Source: Gracilaria vermiculophylla (taxonomy: Eukaryota; Rhodophyta; Florideophyceae; Gracilariales; Gracilariaceae). Taken from it: a stretch of 64,000 nt of DNA. A program made the translations under genes and the position numbers. The notes under the pieces are model-generated. The model was not told the origin of the DNA. It saw nothing but the letters and a program-made list of their open reading frames with translations, and did not search any database. The stretch's first letter is position 1; the number at the start of each line of letters is the position of its first letter. The DNA lies in assembly GCA_019155205.2 (NCBI GenBank), contig JAHNZQ020000308.1, positions 600,467-664,466 of the forward strand. The letters run 5' to 3'. Of this stretch, positions 10,060 to 21,982 are shown piece after piece.

Positions 10060-12030
10060 ACTGGTGTGCTGGAAAAGAGTAGTGGAAAATTGAATGGAAA
10101 CTCGTTATTTCTACTGATGAAGAAAAAGTTCAACTTAGGTGGACCATATTGCTTCAATACAATATTGGCAAGATCTTCGTAAAAAACGTCATGATTTTTA
10201 TACCAGACATTGATATGAAGACTCTGTGATAGGCTGGGTGTGCATTTCTGAAATGGTCTTACGGATATTGCAGTTATTGAAACAACCGTAAACCAGGAAA
10301 TATGTTAAAAAGTACTATACAATTATGTGCTGCCGTTAGGTTATTGTTTTCTTCAAGAAAAATGCATTTTACAATAGGACAATGCTCTAGTATATAGTGC
10401 ATTTTTAATCAAGAAAAGGCTACAAGAGTCAGATGCGTCTGTTTTAGAGTGCCCGGCGCGCTGACCAGATTTGAATACAACCGGAAACTTTTGTGAACTG
10501 TGGCGGGGATGGTTTATGCGCACGGAAGGCAATTATAGACAGTTTCTGAACTCAAAAACTGTACTAAAAGTTGTTGAAAATCTATAATAGTTTCAATTGT
10601 AGATAGGTACATCATTTGAATTCCAAAACATAGCATTAGCGTAATACATAAAAAAAGGATGCAAACTAATCTATTGAACATCGTGCAGTAAAGATATGTT
10701 ATTGATGATCATATGTTTTTGAAACGGTTTTTTGACTTTACTTTTTTCTGAAACCTATTTTTGTAAGCGTACAGTGTACATTTGGTAATTTTTTTAAAGT
10801 TTCACAGGATGTCGTATGTTTTTGAAACAGTCTGTATATGTTTTTGAAACAGTCTGTAAGTGATATTCAGCAAAAAGGTGCAAAAATCAATTATTGAACA
10901 AGAAATAATAACCGTTTGAAGTAAAGTGTTCTATCATTTAGAAACGATTTATGAACCTTATATTTTTCAAAAACTGGTTTGCATACTTTTTTGGTATTTT
11001 ACTACAGCACTACTTTAACATTGATGATTTGCATCAAAACGCCAGGTGTCTTACGTTAGACTTTTGAAACAGACTTCGCAACAAGCAACACATCTTGATC
11101 GATAATTTCCACCAAAATTCCAGGTATCCTTGAATTTTGAAACACTTCATGAGGCCAATTCTCGTGTAGTGTGGTGTGTACACAACATTTGGTCTCATAC
11201 TTCGGCTCTCTTTCGTGGGAATCGTTCTCCGCTACAATTGGTGAAACACGCAACAGATGAAGATGTTAGTAGGAGACTGTGACAAATACAAAAACTGAAA
11301 AATCTAATGGCTAAGACAGGAAGTGTTTCGCTTTTAGTGTGCTAGGGGTCAAAAAAGACTGGGCGTACGATGCGTTGCTTCGAAGCGAAATTGAGTTGTC
11401 GAATAACCCTACGCGGCCAACTGGGCAGCAACTACAAATAAGATTGATAGATGGAACAGTTTGTAAAGCACCATGACGGTTCCTGACGGTCTTGAGGGAG
11501 GAGAAATAACTGTGAAGCACTTCTCTATAGTATTAGGAGTTGGAGCACGGTGTCCACATTGAAAAAGATGTTCTATGTCGTGGCAGGGTTTCAATTGCAA
11601 TAAGGGCATCGCAATCCGGGATTGACTGCCCGAGATCGCAGGTCCGATATGTGCGGATGGGAGACCTGTTAATGGAATAGAAGGTCATACTGCTCTTCAC
11701 GGGACTCGCCGGCTAAATGACCGCGAAAAGCATCGTGTCAGTTCCAACTGGATAGTTGCCCTCCTTTGTAGACAAGAACGTCGCGCTCCTGTGGTAACTC
11801 ACACTCTCTCAGGCTCTGGCACGCATGCCTTTCGAGTAACGCTCTTATCCATTGCGCACAACTCTCCGTCCGTGGATTGCGGCATTTTCCGACTTTCATT
11901 GTTATCAACGTCATGTTAAAGTTGGACTTGCTTTCAAAACACATTCTCAGCAGAGCATATTACTGCCAGAATACCTTATCTAGTCGGGTTCAGAGGCCCC
12001 ACGACGCACGATTACGTTTTTGAGCAAACA
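10060..12030. other. AT-rich intergenic stretch, no gene seen
   Basis: About 2 kb with only short random frames. Between about 10700 and 11150 a loose, diverged repeat built around TTTTGAAACAGTCTGTA recurs (near 10710, 10816, 10838 and 11055). At 10812-10860 it is an almost perfect tandem pair. The 11050-12030 part is closer to average composition and lies downstream of the UTP20 stop. I see no tRNA or other RNA gene. Confidence 0.5.
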
Positions 12031-15000
12031 TCATAAATCCTCTGTTAATGAAATTCTTTTGATTGCGGCTGTATTGGATGGGTTGGACTGAAAAGACCTC
12101 TTCTTTTTGTGTTGCCGTCGGCCTTCGACTTTCTTGCGTCGTTTCTTAATAGCGCGCTCGGGATCAATCGCTGCAAGCAAGGCCGCATTTCTCTTAGCAG
12201 TTTGCTTCATCTCTGTTCTCTTATTTCGAAGTTGATTATATATCGCAAAGTATTCACTGGTGCCAATGACCTCCACCAAAGACTCGTGTAATGTTTGAGC
12301 CAACATACGCAACCCCGCTCCAGTGATTCCACTGCTGTCTAAAGCAATACCTCTTGTTCCTGTATTCTCAGCCACTTCTCCGGCACTGTTCCTCGCCTCC
12401 GAAGAACCTTTTGATAGAATACGAGTATCTCCAGACTCCAGGATTTTTACAACAGGTTGGATGTATTGTCTTGCATGTCGACCAAGTGTCTCACGATCCC
12501 ATCGTTTGGCGGAGACCAGAAGAAACCGTAGCGCACATCCTCGGCGGAGAATATCCGTGTTCTGTAGTTTACCTTTCGTTGCAATTCCTGAGATTCTCGC
12601 TATCAGCCAGTTGAGAGCCCTGCCCTCCTCAGAGTCACTTGCGGTCTCTGTGGGTGTCGCATCGGCTGAATGACTTTCTAAATCACCTATCCTTGGATTG
12701 TGTCGAAGCACTTCCGCCAGGTGGAGTAAATTTTCTAGTGTTATCTTTGCAAGCTCATGTGCAAGAATATTAGCTTCCAATTGTAAACAATTCGATCGCA
12801 GAAGTTGTCTCACAAGATCACTTGATGACCATATCACTGACGAACCGGAAAGGTTTTTGACGGATCCTTGACTATCGCTTGTCGCAGAAAGATGGCGCCC
12901 CAATAGTCTAGCCGCTGAAAGACGAACCCATTGATGATTCGATAGCAAAAACGATGGCAAAGACTTCCAAATGGGAAACACAAATGGTTGCACCTCCAGC
13001 TGTTTTTTGTCTTTCAGAGGACTTTTGGCAAATGCTTCTTCTACGCATACCAAGAACGAATGAATGGATTCCCATCCATTTTCATCAGAAAAATCCGAAA
13101 GCACAGCCGCTGCCGCACGAACTACCGTGCTTAACTGGTCAGCATTGAGACGACCGCTGAGACACGCGGCTGTGAGAGTTGCGGCACCAGATCTTTGAAC
13201 CACTGGATCAATTTGCTTCTCGAATTTCTCAAAACGCGAGCCAGCTTCTCCAGATGCAACGAGTCCTGATAACGTAATTGCCATTCTTAACAGATCTGAA
13301 ATTTTTCTGCCGCCCGGGAGCTTTTCGAAGAGGAGCTGCAGACATCCACCAGCATTTGAGCGGCAATTGGCGTCAATATCACGAGAAACCATTGAAGCTA
13401 ATGCCAAAAAAAGGTATTCACTTTCTCGTTCCAGTACAGGCCCTGGAAACTTGTTCAACATTGCGTGAATAGCATTCAAAGCAGCAAGTCGTCCAGTGGG
13501 GAGATCGTAACTTAGGTTACGAACAAAGAACTCAAGATATTGGCGCACACGCTTGGATCCCAGTGGAAATGAAACCAGAAAAGTCACGGATAGGTTTGTA
13601 CAGGCATCTCTCAGCTGGCGGGATTGAGAGTGAATGGCCATATAATTGACTTTCTCTATGGCATCATACAGTGCTGGAATGATGACTTGAGCGACCACTA
13701 AAGACCGAAGCACAGAAAGTGCAGCTACACGAACTTCAGGGCCACCTGACTCTACGCATTCGCAACTGATAGATATAATTGCTTCTACACGCTCTCGAGA
13801 AACGACGGCGAAGTCCCGTGCTCCAAGCTCACTTAAAAGCACAGCTGTGGATCGTAGACAAATAATGAACAGGTTGTCTTCGGTCTCAGCGATTCCTGTA
13901 TTAATAATGCTGCTGGATCCATAAGACAACACGTTGACGATAGTTTCCGACAGACTTTTTCCCATTTCAGACTTCCCAGACAGAGGTAATTTGAGCATTT
14001 TTTGCGCCACTTTGAAGGCTACAAAACTTAGGTCATCTCGGCCGTATTTCAACGCTTTCACAATGAATGGAAGAAATGGTTCGCACATGGCATGTATCTC
14101 TCTCGACTTCGATGTATTTTCTGTGATTCTTGACCAGTTCTTAACAAGAATTGACAGTAAGAGTTCCATACCAAGCTTGAAAATCTTGTAATTGTTATTG
14201 ACGCTATCATGTTTCTGCTCTTTTTCTTGCATATTTTTGGCTGAATCGTCTTCGGTAACTTGAAATGATCTTCCATTAGATTCCCAACACATTAACTTGT
14301 AACAAAATACAAGTGAATCCTCTACCACCATGCTGGTATTTCTGGATAAACCCAATATAATATGTCGCCAACATTCCTGCATTCTGTGCAGCAGCTTAGA
14401 TGATGACGAGTTTGCAAGCAAATCAACGTATGGCTTGCAGAAATCATCGGCATGTTCTTTAAATGTGATATTCTGTGCCATTATTTCGGCACATTCACCC
14501 GCTTTGATTGCTCGTAATGCCGACTGCCGTTTGCGAGATGCAGATGCGTTCGGATCTTCGTATTCTTTCCTAGCTTCATCGATCCCACTCTTCAGTTCCT
14601 CAACAAGAAATTCAGCAACAATGCCGTAAACGCTGTCGAAGGAATACCGCTGGTGCCCTCGCCCTTTGTCGCCACAAACACCGCTGAGTATAGAATGTAT
14701 AATGTAAACACAGCTATCGCGGCGGAATCCTTCACATAACCCAGACAAGACTTGTTGAAGTACATAGCCAAGATACTTTGGACCAAGAATCAAAACTACT
14801 GAAGTGAGTGCCTTTTTCGCAGAATCGCGAACACCACTCATTCGGGAGCGTAGTGCATTTGTCATTGGCGTGACCAACAGGGATATAACCGTGTCAAGCT
14901 TGGCGGACGGTAGCTGTACCATCAACTGTGCGATTGCCACTGCTACCGGGGCCTGGAATGCAAGTGTGCCATGCTTATTTCTTAAACCAGAAGACTTGGT

Positions 15001-18000
15001 CGAATCCTGCATCACATCCCCTTCGACAGCTCCGGCAGTGACGCATTGAAGCATTCGTGGGATGACGGATTCGATTAAGTATGTAGAAGTCATGAGATAT
15101 TCTTTAGATTCCTCAGAATATTGTGGATATGCCTCTGATACTTTAACCAAGAGTTTGAAAAGCATGCCAGAAACATCGGTTCTCGTCTCGGTTCGCAAAC
15201 GCCTGAGGATACCTCCCAAACATGCTTTGTAGTCTTCCCAGGATAATAGGCGAGCTGATTCACCAGCTAATGACACTGCCCACAGACCTACGTCGCGTAT
15301 TGAGCTTTCTTTTGCTTGAAATCTCTTCATATGGCGCATTCGATTCTCAGGCTCTGAACTCATCGCCGACTCGAAAGTCATGTTCAAAGCTAAAGGCAAG
15401 CAAAAAGATTTTGCAAACGCTTCGTATCGAGTCACCATCTGATTGTCAGTATTCTCTGAACGACTGTCTCTGAATAACGAAATGCATTTCTCGACATCTC
15501 GAATTGCTTTCCCACGCCGATGGGCTTGCAAGTGAACGAGGTTTTCGAAAACGTCAGTGTTAATATCGACCGATGATGACAAGGTTTTCATGATTGGAAG
15601 AATAGTAAGCCCATTTTCTTCTAGTTCATCTAGTGGTGAATTTGAAATGCGCACGAACTCCCCCAAGGCTCGACAGTACTCTCTTCGGCAATTCCCGTCT
15701 CTTGATGATACAGTTCCATGAATAAGAGACTCAAAAACATGAGTCTTGAAGTTCTTCGCATTAAAGCAATTCGAGCCGGCAGCCCATTTTGCCATGAGGG
15801 CGATTGCATATCCAGCATTCCCGCGGACCGCGATATCATCACTACGCACAAGAGCAAAAGCTCCAGAAAAGAGGACAATAAACGAATATGAACTGCAAGA
15901 AACAAAGTCCTCTGTTGCGCCCTTACTCTGGAATTCTTCTTGCTTTTTTCTCTTGATCGCAATGATATTGTTCTCTGATAATCCTTTCTTTAACATCTTG
16001 TTAAGTTCGTTCAATGATTCGATTCTTTCATCCAAGTCAGGCGAATCAAGTTTTGTTGACTTCATTGCAAACATTGATCTCAAAAGCCGACATGCAGCCT
16101 TCAAATCAGGAAGATTAAGTTCTGAAAGCAAATCACAAAGAGCCCCAAATGTCTGAGGATCCTTCGTATACTTTGAGTGTGACAAGTGAGGAACAATCCG
16201 CAATATACTTTTCTGGATTATACATCCTTCATTTTCACTATTCTGCATGACACGAAAAGCAATAGCCGACAAGGCTCGTGCTGCAATAATCGTTGACGAC
16301 GGGCGTAAGTCCGCGGAAATTAGTAAGGTACTCAAGGACTCAGCAACAGAAACCAGCATGCATCCGTCCATCGATTTAAAAGTTGCAAGAATTTCGAGAA
16401 CCTCGAGAGATTTCGAGAAGGTCTGCTCCCATGACTTCTGAGATTTCTGTCCACTGTTAACTTCATCAATAAGACGAAGTACCAGGGTTTCTAGTCCGGA
16501 AGATAGCAAACTGAGAAGACTTTCAATGCTGGATAATAGCACTGGAGGGGAATTCGGATCTGCAAACAACACTGTCTGACAAAAGTCCAGAAACCCTTTC
16601 GCGACAACGAGACCAACATCAATTGTGTCAACATCTGTTTCTGTCTCTTTCAGCAGACTAAAGCAGTACTGGAGGGCCCAGAAATGGTGCCTTATAATAT
16701 CTTCCTTACCATCCATCGCATTTGATCCCATGACGGTTCCGACAAACCGCATCAAGGCTGGAGTATTCTGAATAACTTGTCCCGTTTTCGTGCTGAAGCC
16801 AGCGTCCTTGAGAGCTTGTATGACTCTCCCGGAACAAAATGCAGTTTCCCGAGGTCTAATTCGATGCATCTCAGAGCACAGTCGAAGAGATCGAGATCGC
16901 AATGACTGTCCTTGAGTACCCACACCGGCATTGCGCATCACTACCAAATTGGCAATAGCCAACTGCTTCCATGACGACGGGGGCAACGACATTCTACATT
17001 GTCTAACAATGGCCTCAATGGAACCAAGGATAGCCCTAAGGACCACGGGATTTGGCATACCAAACATTGATGTGTCAGAGTCAAGGTCATCTTGCATAAC
17101 TTCAACCACGTTTGATAATGGTTTCAAGGTTAAAGATATTAGCTTCGGAAACGCAATATCCCATGGTAGCTTAGACGCCAGAAAAGATAAAACAGCAGAT
17201 CTTTGGCTATCCTTGTTGCTCCACTTTCCTCTAAGCTTCGAAAAGCATATTCTTGTTAGAAGATCCACGATTGATTCCTTCTCTTCGGCTGTAATCGATT
17301 CGTCTGTGGATTCCGAAAACATTCCCTCCGTGATTAACGCCAGCTCTTCCCGAAAGCTTTTCGATTGAGTCAAGCGAATGAGCGAATCACGATACGGTTT
17401 AATCCACGAAGATCGTGATACACACAGACAACGAAGCACCGCTGCCTGAAGTTCACAGTTGGGCATAGTTAGGTCCGACATTAACCTGGCACGCATACGG
17501 CTTTCTAGAGTCTTGTCTGTTTCACAACTCTTCAGACCGCCCAATTTCTCCAGAAGAATGGTAAATGCAAGCGCTAAAACCGTCCCTCGTTTCTGTGAGA
17601 ACAAGGACGGATCCAAGCTAAGATATAAAGATATTATATCCATCCTATACTTCATACAAACCTTGGGTTCCACGCACAAACTCTGCACCAGTTCAATCAT
17701 AAAAGTTATCGAGTCAGTTGTCGACACAGGACTGGCCGTAGTTTTATGTATAGGTGAGTCTGCACGGAACACAGGCGTCTCGTGCAAGACTTCTTGAAGA
17801 ACATCACTCATCATCAGCTTTTGATCCCATGCACTTGCGATCGCCCCCACATTAGATTGCTTTCTTTTCTTCACGGCATTTGCGGAGGGTGCAGTGTGCC
17901 TCTTCCTTTTAAAACCTCGAGTGCTTTCCGATTTTGACTTGTGTTGTTTTGCATCCTTGTTTCCGGAATTTTCAACCTCGATGGAGCTTTGAATCATCTC

Positions 18001-20622
18001 GATTTCTTCTCCAGTTTTGATTTCTTCATCTGAATGTTCTTCAATCCCAGTATCTCGTCTATGACATTGTTGCAGAATATGTTCCTGGACCTCAAGTAAC
18101 TGAGACATAATAATCGACATTGCCAACTCCTCATCACGACCAACAGCCAGCCTCAGGAGAGATCCAGCATCTTTCCACAAAAGCCGAAGGGGCGTTCGCA
18201 ACACGCCCAGAGCGAATCGAACAACTGCGCGCAAAACCTCCTCGCAAACCTTTGGACAATTCTGCACAGACCGCGCAATCTCCTGCACAAACTTCATTTT
18301 GGTTGATATCGCACTCATTACGTGTGATGGTTCAAACACGTATCGCATCACTTGGAACAGGCCATGCATGTCATGTCCTTCCATTTGAAAAGCGTTTTGT
18401 ATGTGTCGCAGGCCGACGGCGAGGCATCGTTCTGGGTCCTTGTCATGCGAAAGCCAGTTTTCATGCATGGTGCCCTCCTTCTGCAGACCGCAGACGCTGG
18501 CTAAATTTGAAGCACAGAGTAGCCGCACGCTCTGATCCGCGGCGCTCAAGTTGTCCTCAAGCATCTCTCGCAAAGCTTCAGCGTCACTTGGGTTCAATTG
18601 CATCCTCATGCCTACATTATCATAAGAAACAAGGAAGAAAAACTCCAAAGCTTGAAGCGCATCCGCAAATGCTGCCGCTTCTTTTACGTCAGATATCAAA
18701 TGTGTCACAAAAGCAGAAACTTGAGCCTCAAGAAACTTTCCAGAGTCTGCCTCGGTCTTGAGCGATTGGAAGCAGATGGCGCGCAAGAATCTTGCTTTCC
18801 ATTCAAAGGACAGATTTTCTTTGCTGGCAGCACTGCACAAGAGACGAACAGAGCCTGGGACGACGACTCTTGCCAAGTAGAAAAGCACAAGGGCCAACTT
18901 TTGGCGTTGGTCTTCTGCCGAGCCATCTGTGGGGCAGTCCGCCTCTGGTTCTGAATGCGCGCGGAGCACAGAAAGGATTGCTGCCGCCAAAGTGGGACAC
19001 TTCAATTTCACAACACTCACACCATGAGAATCAGAGAGTCCATCACGCAAGCGAATAAAGCTCAATGCAGCAGAAAGAGCCGGCACCGACAAAATCGGGC
19101 TGCCCGGGTGACGTGAATCGGGCTGAGCATGATGGTCACCGCGGACAACTGCATCACACAGCGAGCCAACACCCTGCTCCAAAACCAACAAGCGAGGCAA
19201 ATCCCATTCGAGCCGGCACTCATCCAGCACGACAAACAAGGCAGCCTTCGCCGAACGCGGCGCACCGCTCTCGGCAACTTTGAGCAGCACAGGAAGCACT
19301 GAGCTGCGACAGACCTTTTGCAGAAACGAAGAAGGTGCATGCTTGCAGACGCTGCACAAAGCGGCCAGGCCTTCGTAGACAACTCCGCAATCGCCGACAA
19401 ACGTGCTAACACATCTCGACAAAAAGTTCAAAACACGCTGCAACAACGGTATACCCAGCAACTCGGCAATGCTGCTGCCGCCGTAGTGAAGCCAGTTCCG
19501 CAGCAAGCAGATGACCTTCGCGAGGGCGGCAGCGCGAGAGCTGGAGAGAAATTTGTCGCCGAAAGTGACAAACAGGGCAGTGACAGTCGCGGCATCCTTC
19601 TCGTTGGCAACAAACCGGGAGAGGTTCGCAAAACAAGTGGACAAGACGCTGAGGCGAGGATCGAGCGCTTGGGCAGCATTCGCAGGCCCATGTTGCGCAG
19701 GCGCACAGACGGTCGGAAGCACGTCCAGAGCGGCAGTGATGACGAGACTTGCGCGGGAATGCAGGCGGGGCGACGGCAGTCTGAGCGCTTCGAAGAGCGA
19801 CATTCCCAGACCGTTAGCGGCGCATGCGAGCTGGTGAGAATCGAGCAGCGCCGAGTCGGCGGCGGCGGCGACAACGCTGGCGGCGAGGGTTGTCAGGCGG
19901 TGCTCATCTCTGGTCTTGCGGATGAGGTAACCCATGCAGGATTCGGCGGTCATCTCGCGGATTCGGTAGTGTGGGTGCGCCAAGAGTGGCAGCAGGCTGT
20001 GCACGGTTTGGTGCGGATCGGCGGCAAGGGGTTGAATGGCGAGTCGCGTGATCTCGGCAAGCGAGGCAAAGAGGGGGATGAGCGAGTTGGACGGGTCCCA
20101 CAGAATGGAAGGGGTAGCTTGATCGGATGAGATGACGGTGTTGTCGAAAACGGCAGCAAAAGAAGCGATTATGCGAGGGAAAAGAGGATGGACATACTGA
20201 GCGCCGATGTCGACAAAGATGGCAGACAGGCATTTGGTAATGGAAACGGTAGCCTCAGCTTGATGGCGGGTGCTTTGCTCAAGCGCATCAAGGCAGGCGT
20301 TAATAAGCGCGTTGCGGTTGCGAAAGACAAGAGGCAGGGAGACAGAAAGGGGTTTAACGTGGCTGTAAAAAAGCTGAAACGACGCGGTGATGTTGGCTTC
20401 GGCCTCCGACGCAAGGATGGCGGCGAAATGAGAGGAGGAGGTGTGGAGCAGTTTGTGAGGATGGATGTTGGAAGCAAAATCAATGGCCGGGAGAGCAGAG
20501 GGTCGCGCGGAGGTGGTTTGCAGGCGTGTGCTCAGGGAGGCAAAGCGCCATCGCTTGCCGCCGGTGGAGAGCGCGGCCTCATCGAGGACCTTGAGCGGGG
20601 CGGTTCCCGTGTTGCCCCTCAT
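12031..20622 (-). CDS. UTP20: UTP20, U3 snoRNP / small-subunit processome HEAT-repeat protein
   Basis: A single 2863-codon frame with ATG at 20622 and no intron. The length matches the UTP20/DRIM family (human protein about 2785 residues). Known role: a very large alpha-solenoid component of the 90S/SSU processome in the nucleolus, needed for 18S rRNA maturation. In sequence, helical HEAT-like repeats run throughout. The N-terminal segment (RWRFASLSTRLQTT, then HLL-type helices) matches the family start. A basic, disordered insert lies near residues 870-930 (KSKSESTRGFKRKRHTAPS). The C-terminal ~75 residues form a Lys/Arg-rich nucleolar tail (AIKKRRKKVEGRRQHKKKR), as in other UTP20 proteins. 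The first codons sit in a GC-rich promoter shared with the kinase at 22481. Family assignment is firm; repeat boundaries are not resolved. Confidence 0.9.
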   Translation of the reverse strand: MRGNTGTAPLKVLDEAALSTGGKRWRFASLSTRLQTTSARPSALPAIDFASNIHPHKLLHTSSSHFAAILASEAEANITASFQLFYSHVKPLSVSLPLVFRNRNALINACLDALEQSTRHQAEATVSITKCLSAIFVDIGAQYVHPLFPRIIASFAAVFDNTVISSDQATPSILWDPSNSLIPLFASLAEITRLAIQPLAADPHQTVHSLLPLLAHPHYRIREMTAESCMGYLIRKTRDEHRLTTLAASVVAAAADSALLDSHQLACAANGLGMSLFEALRLPSPRLHSRASLVITAALDVLPTVCAPAQHGPANAAQALDPRLSVLSTCFANLSRFVANEKDAATVTALFVTFGDKFLSSSRAAALAKVICLLRNWLHYGGSSIAELLGIPLLQRVLNFLSRCVSTFVGDCGVVYEGLAALCSVCKHAPSSFLQKVCRSSVLPVLLKVAESGAPRSAKAALFVVLDECRLEWDLPRLLVLEQGVGSLCDAVVRGDHHAQPDSRHPGSPILSVPALSAALSFIRLRDGLSDSHGVSVVKLKCPTLAAAILSVLRAHSEPEADCPTDGSAEDQRQKLALVLFYLARVVVPGSVRLLCSAASKENLSFEWKARFLRAICFQSLKTEADSGKFLEAQVSAFVTHLISDVKEAAAFADALQALEFFFLVSYDNVGMRMQLNPSDAEALREMLEDNLSAADQSVRLLCASNLASVCGLQKEGTMHENWLSHDKDPERCLAVGLRHIQNAFQMEGHDMHGLFQVMRYVFEPSHVMSAISTKMKFVQEIARSVQNCPKVCEEVLRAVVRFALGVLRTPLRLLWKDAGSLLRLAVGRDEELAMSIIMSQLLEVQEHILQQCHRRDTGIEEHSDEEIKTGEEIEMIQSSIEVENSGNKDAKQHKSKSESTRGFKRKRHTAPSANAVKKRKQSNVGAIASAWDQKLMMSDVLQEVLHETPVFRADSPIHKTTASPVSTTDSITFMIELVQSLCVEPKVCMKYRMDIISLYLSLDPSLFSQKRGTVLALAFTILLEKLGGLKSCETDKTLESRMRARLMSDLTMPNCELQAAVLRCLCVSRSSWIKPYRDSLIRLTQSKSFREELALITEGMFSESTDESITAEEKESIVDLLTRICFSKLRGKWSNKDSQRSAVLSFLASKLPWDIAFPKLISLTLKPLSNVVEVMQDDLDSDTSMFGMPNPVVLRAILGSIEAIVRQCRMSLPPSSWKQLAIANLVVMRNAGVGTQGQSLRSRSLRLCSEMHRIRPRETAFCSGRVIQALKDAGFSTKTGQVIQNTPALMRFVGTVMGSNAMDGKEDIIRHHFWALQYCFSLLKETETDVDTIDVGLVVAKGFLDFCQTVLFADPNSPPVLLSSIESLLSLLSSGLETLVLRLIDEVNSGQKSQKSWEQTFSKSLEVLEILATFKSMDGCMLVSVAESLSTLLISADLRPSSTIIAARALSAIAFRVMQNSENEGCIIQKSILRIVPHLSHSKYTKDPQTFGALCDLLSELNLPDLKAACRLLRSMFAMKSTKLDSPDLDERIESLNELNKMLKKGLSENNIIAIKRKKQEEFQSKGATEDFVSCSSYSFIVLFSGAFALVRSDDIAVRGNAGYAIALMAKWAAGSNCFNAKNFKTHVFESLIHGTVSSRDGNCRREYCRALGEFVRISNSPLDELEENGLTILPIMKTLSSSVDINTDVFENLVHLQAHRRGKAIRDVEKCISLFRDSRSENTDNQMVTRYEAFAKSFCLPLALNMTFESAMSSEPENRMRHMKRFQAKESSIRDVGLWAVSLAGESARLLSWEDYKACLGGILRRLRTETRTDVSGMLFKLLVKVSEAYPQYSEESKEYLMTSTYLIESVIPRMLQCVTAGAVEGDVMQDSTKSSGLRNKHGTLAFQAPVAVAIAQLMVQLPSAKLDTVISLLVTPMTNALRSRMSGVRDSAKKALTSVVLILGPKYLGYVLQQVLSGLCEGFRRDSCVYIIHSILSGVCGDKGRGHQRYSFDSVYGIVAEFLVEELKSGIDEARKEYEDPNASASRKRQSALRAIKAGECAEIMAQNITFKEHADDFCKPYVDLLANSSSSKLLHRMQECWRHIILGLSRNTSMVVEDSLVFCYKLMCWESNGRSFQVTEDDSAKNMQEKEQKHDSVNNNYKIFKLGMELLLSILVKNWSRITENTSKSREIHAMCEPFLPFIVKALKYGRDDLSFVAFKVAQKMLKLPLSGKSEMGKSLSETIVNVLSYGSSSIINTGIAETEDNLFIICLRSTAVLLSELGARDFAVVSRERVEAIISISCECVESGGPEVRVAALSVLRSLVVAQVIIPALYDAIEKVNYMAIHSQSRQLRDACTNLSVTFLVSFPLGSKRVRQYLEFFVRNLSYDLPTGRLAALNAIHAMLNKFPGPVLERESEYLFLALASMVSRDIDANCRSNAGGCLQLLFEKLPGGRKISDLLRMAITLSGLVASGEAGSRFEKFEKQIDPVVQRSGAATLTAACLSGRLNADQLSTVVRAAAAVLSDFSDENGWESIHSFLVCVEEAFAKSPLKDKKQLEVQPFVFPIWKSLPSFLLSNHQWVRLSAARLLGRHLSATSDSQGSVKNLSGSSVIWSSSDLVRQLLRSNCLQLEANILAHELAKITLENLLHLAEVLRHNPRIGDLESHSADATPTETASDSEEGRALNWLIARISGIATKGKLQNTDILRRGCALRFLLVSAKRWDRETLGRHARQYIQPVVKILESGDTRILSKGSSEARNSAGEVAENTGTRGIALDSSGITGAGLRMLAQTLHESLVEVIGTSEYFAIYNQLRNKRTEMKQTAKRNAALLAAIDPERAIKKRRKKVEGRRQHKKKRSFQSNPSNTAAIKRISLTEDL

Positions 20623-20734
20623 GGTGGGCGCGGCGGCGTGGCGGTATGGCGACTTGACGCGGGAGAGAGTGCGGCGCCGCTCTAGACGCGCGCGGAGCGT
20701 GCAAGTCGGGGATCAGTGCACGCGGGCGGGCGGC

Positions 20735-20771
20735 GGCGCGCACGGTGGCGCGCACGGTGGCGCGCACGGTG
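20735..20771. repeat. 12-bp tandem repeat, three copies
   Basis: GGCGCGCACGGT is repeated three times head to tail in the UTP20 upstream region. It could be a cluster of factor sites or simple sequence expansion. Confidence 0.7.
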
Positions 20772-21932
20772 GGTGCAGGCAGGCGAGCACGCGGCTCTGA
20801 GCTGGCCACGTGTGTTGCACGATTCGGCACGGACTCGGCTGGGCACGTGGGAGGGGACGAGCACGCGCGCGTCCGAGTGCAGTGTGAGCAACAAACACGT
20901 GGACGGCATGCGGCACGTGGCACGGTGGACAGCGTGCGAATGCATGGGCTCGCCGCTGAGAAAGCCACGTGTGGAGTGCGACTAAGTGACTTGGCAGATG
21001 GGAACGCAGCTGGCGTGAGGCGCAAGTGCCGGCGTGCAGAGTGCGACGAAAAGTGAGGTACGGCGGGGCTGCGGGCGCGTGAAGCGCGCGGCAGCGCGTG
21101 AGACGTCGCAGCGGGGGGCGGCGCGTAGTGGAGGCGCGGTCGCGTGGGGGCGGCGCCCTTCAAAACGTGTCGCGGCGCATAGTGACTGAGAGATAACTCG
21201 GAGATCAGCCACATGAGGACGGCGCTGACTTGTGCGCGCAGCATACAGCACGCTTAGCGCCGCGCTCATGAGAGCGCCCGTGCGCGCGCAGCGCGAGCGG
21301 CTGTGAGGCGCTCGCGCGCGATCGGAAGCGCCGTCGAGCGCTTCAGGCGCGGACGACGGTCCGGACGAGCCTCCGCGCCGCCGCTGCTTCCCGGCCGCGG
21401 CGCGCGAATGCACGCGCCAGCCGCCGTGCCGCCGTGTGTGCGGTCACGGTCGCGCTGGCGCGCCGCGCCGCCGCGCCGCCGCGAATAACCGCGCGCCCCT
21501 CAGTGGAACCGGCGGTTGGAAGCGCGCGCAGCGCACAGCGCCACGGGTGACAGACAGCGCCGTCACTGACGCCGCCGCGCCGCCTCCGCCGTCGCTGCAG
21601 CGGCTGCCGCAACCGCTGCCACCGTCGCCGCCATCGCCGCCGCGCGGACGCGGAGCGACGCGCCGGCCCGCAGCGTGCCGCGCTCGTCTCGCGTCCCGCG
21701 CGGCACCGACGAGGTGTTGGCCCGCCACCGCCGCCGCCGCTGCCGCCGCCGCGCCGCCGCCGCCGCCGCCGCCGCGCGCCACTGAATTTGGCGGCGGCGG
21801 CGCGGCGCACGCGCGCCCACGTGGTGCGCTGCGGCGCGCGCGCCACCAGGCGTGACGCGGCCAAGGGGCGCGTGCGCGCGTCGCGCCGCGCCGCGCTTGC
21901 GCGCGCGCGTGCCGGCGCCGCTGCTGTCGCTG

Positions 21933-21982
21933 CGCCGCGCCGCCGCGCCGCCGCGCCGCCGCGCCGCCGCGCCGCCGCGCTG
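21933..21982. repeat. GCCGCC-type tandem repeat
   Basis: About six head-to-tail copies of an 8-base GCCGCCGC-like unit in the GC-rich promoter. Confidence 0.6.
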
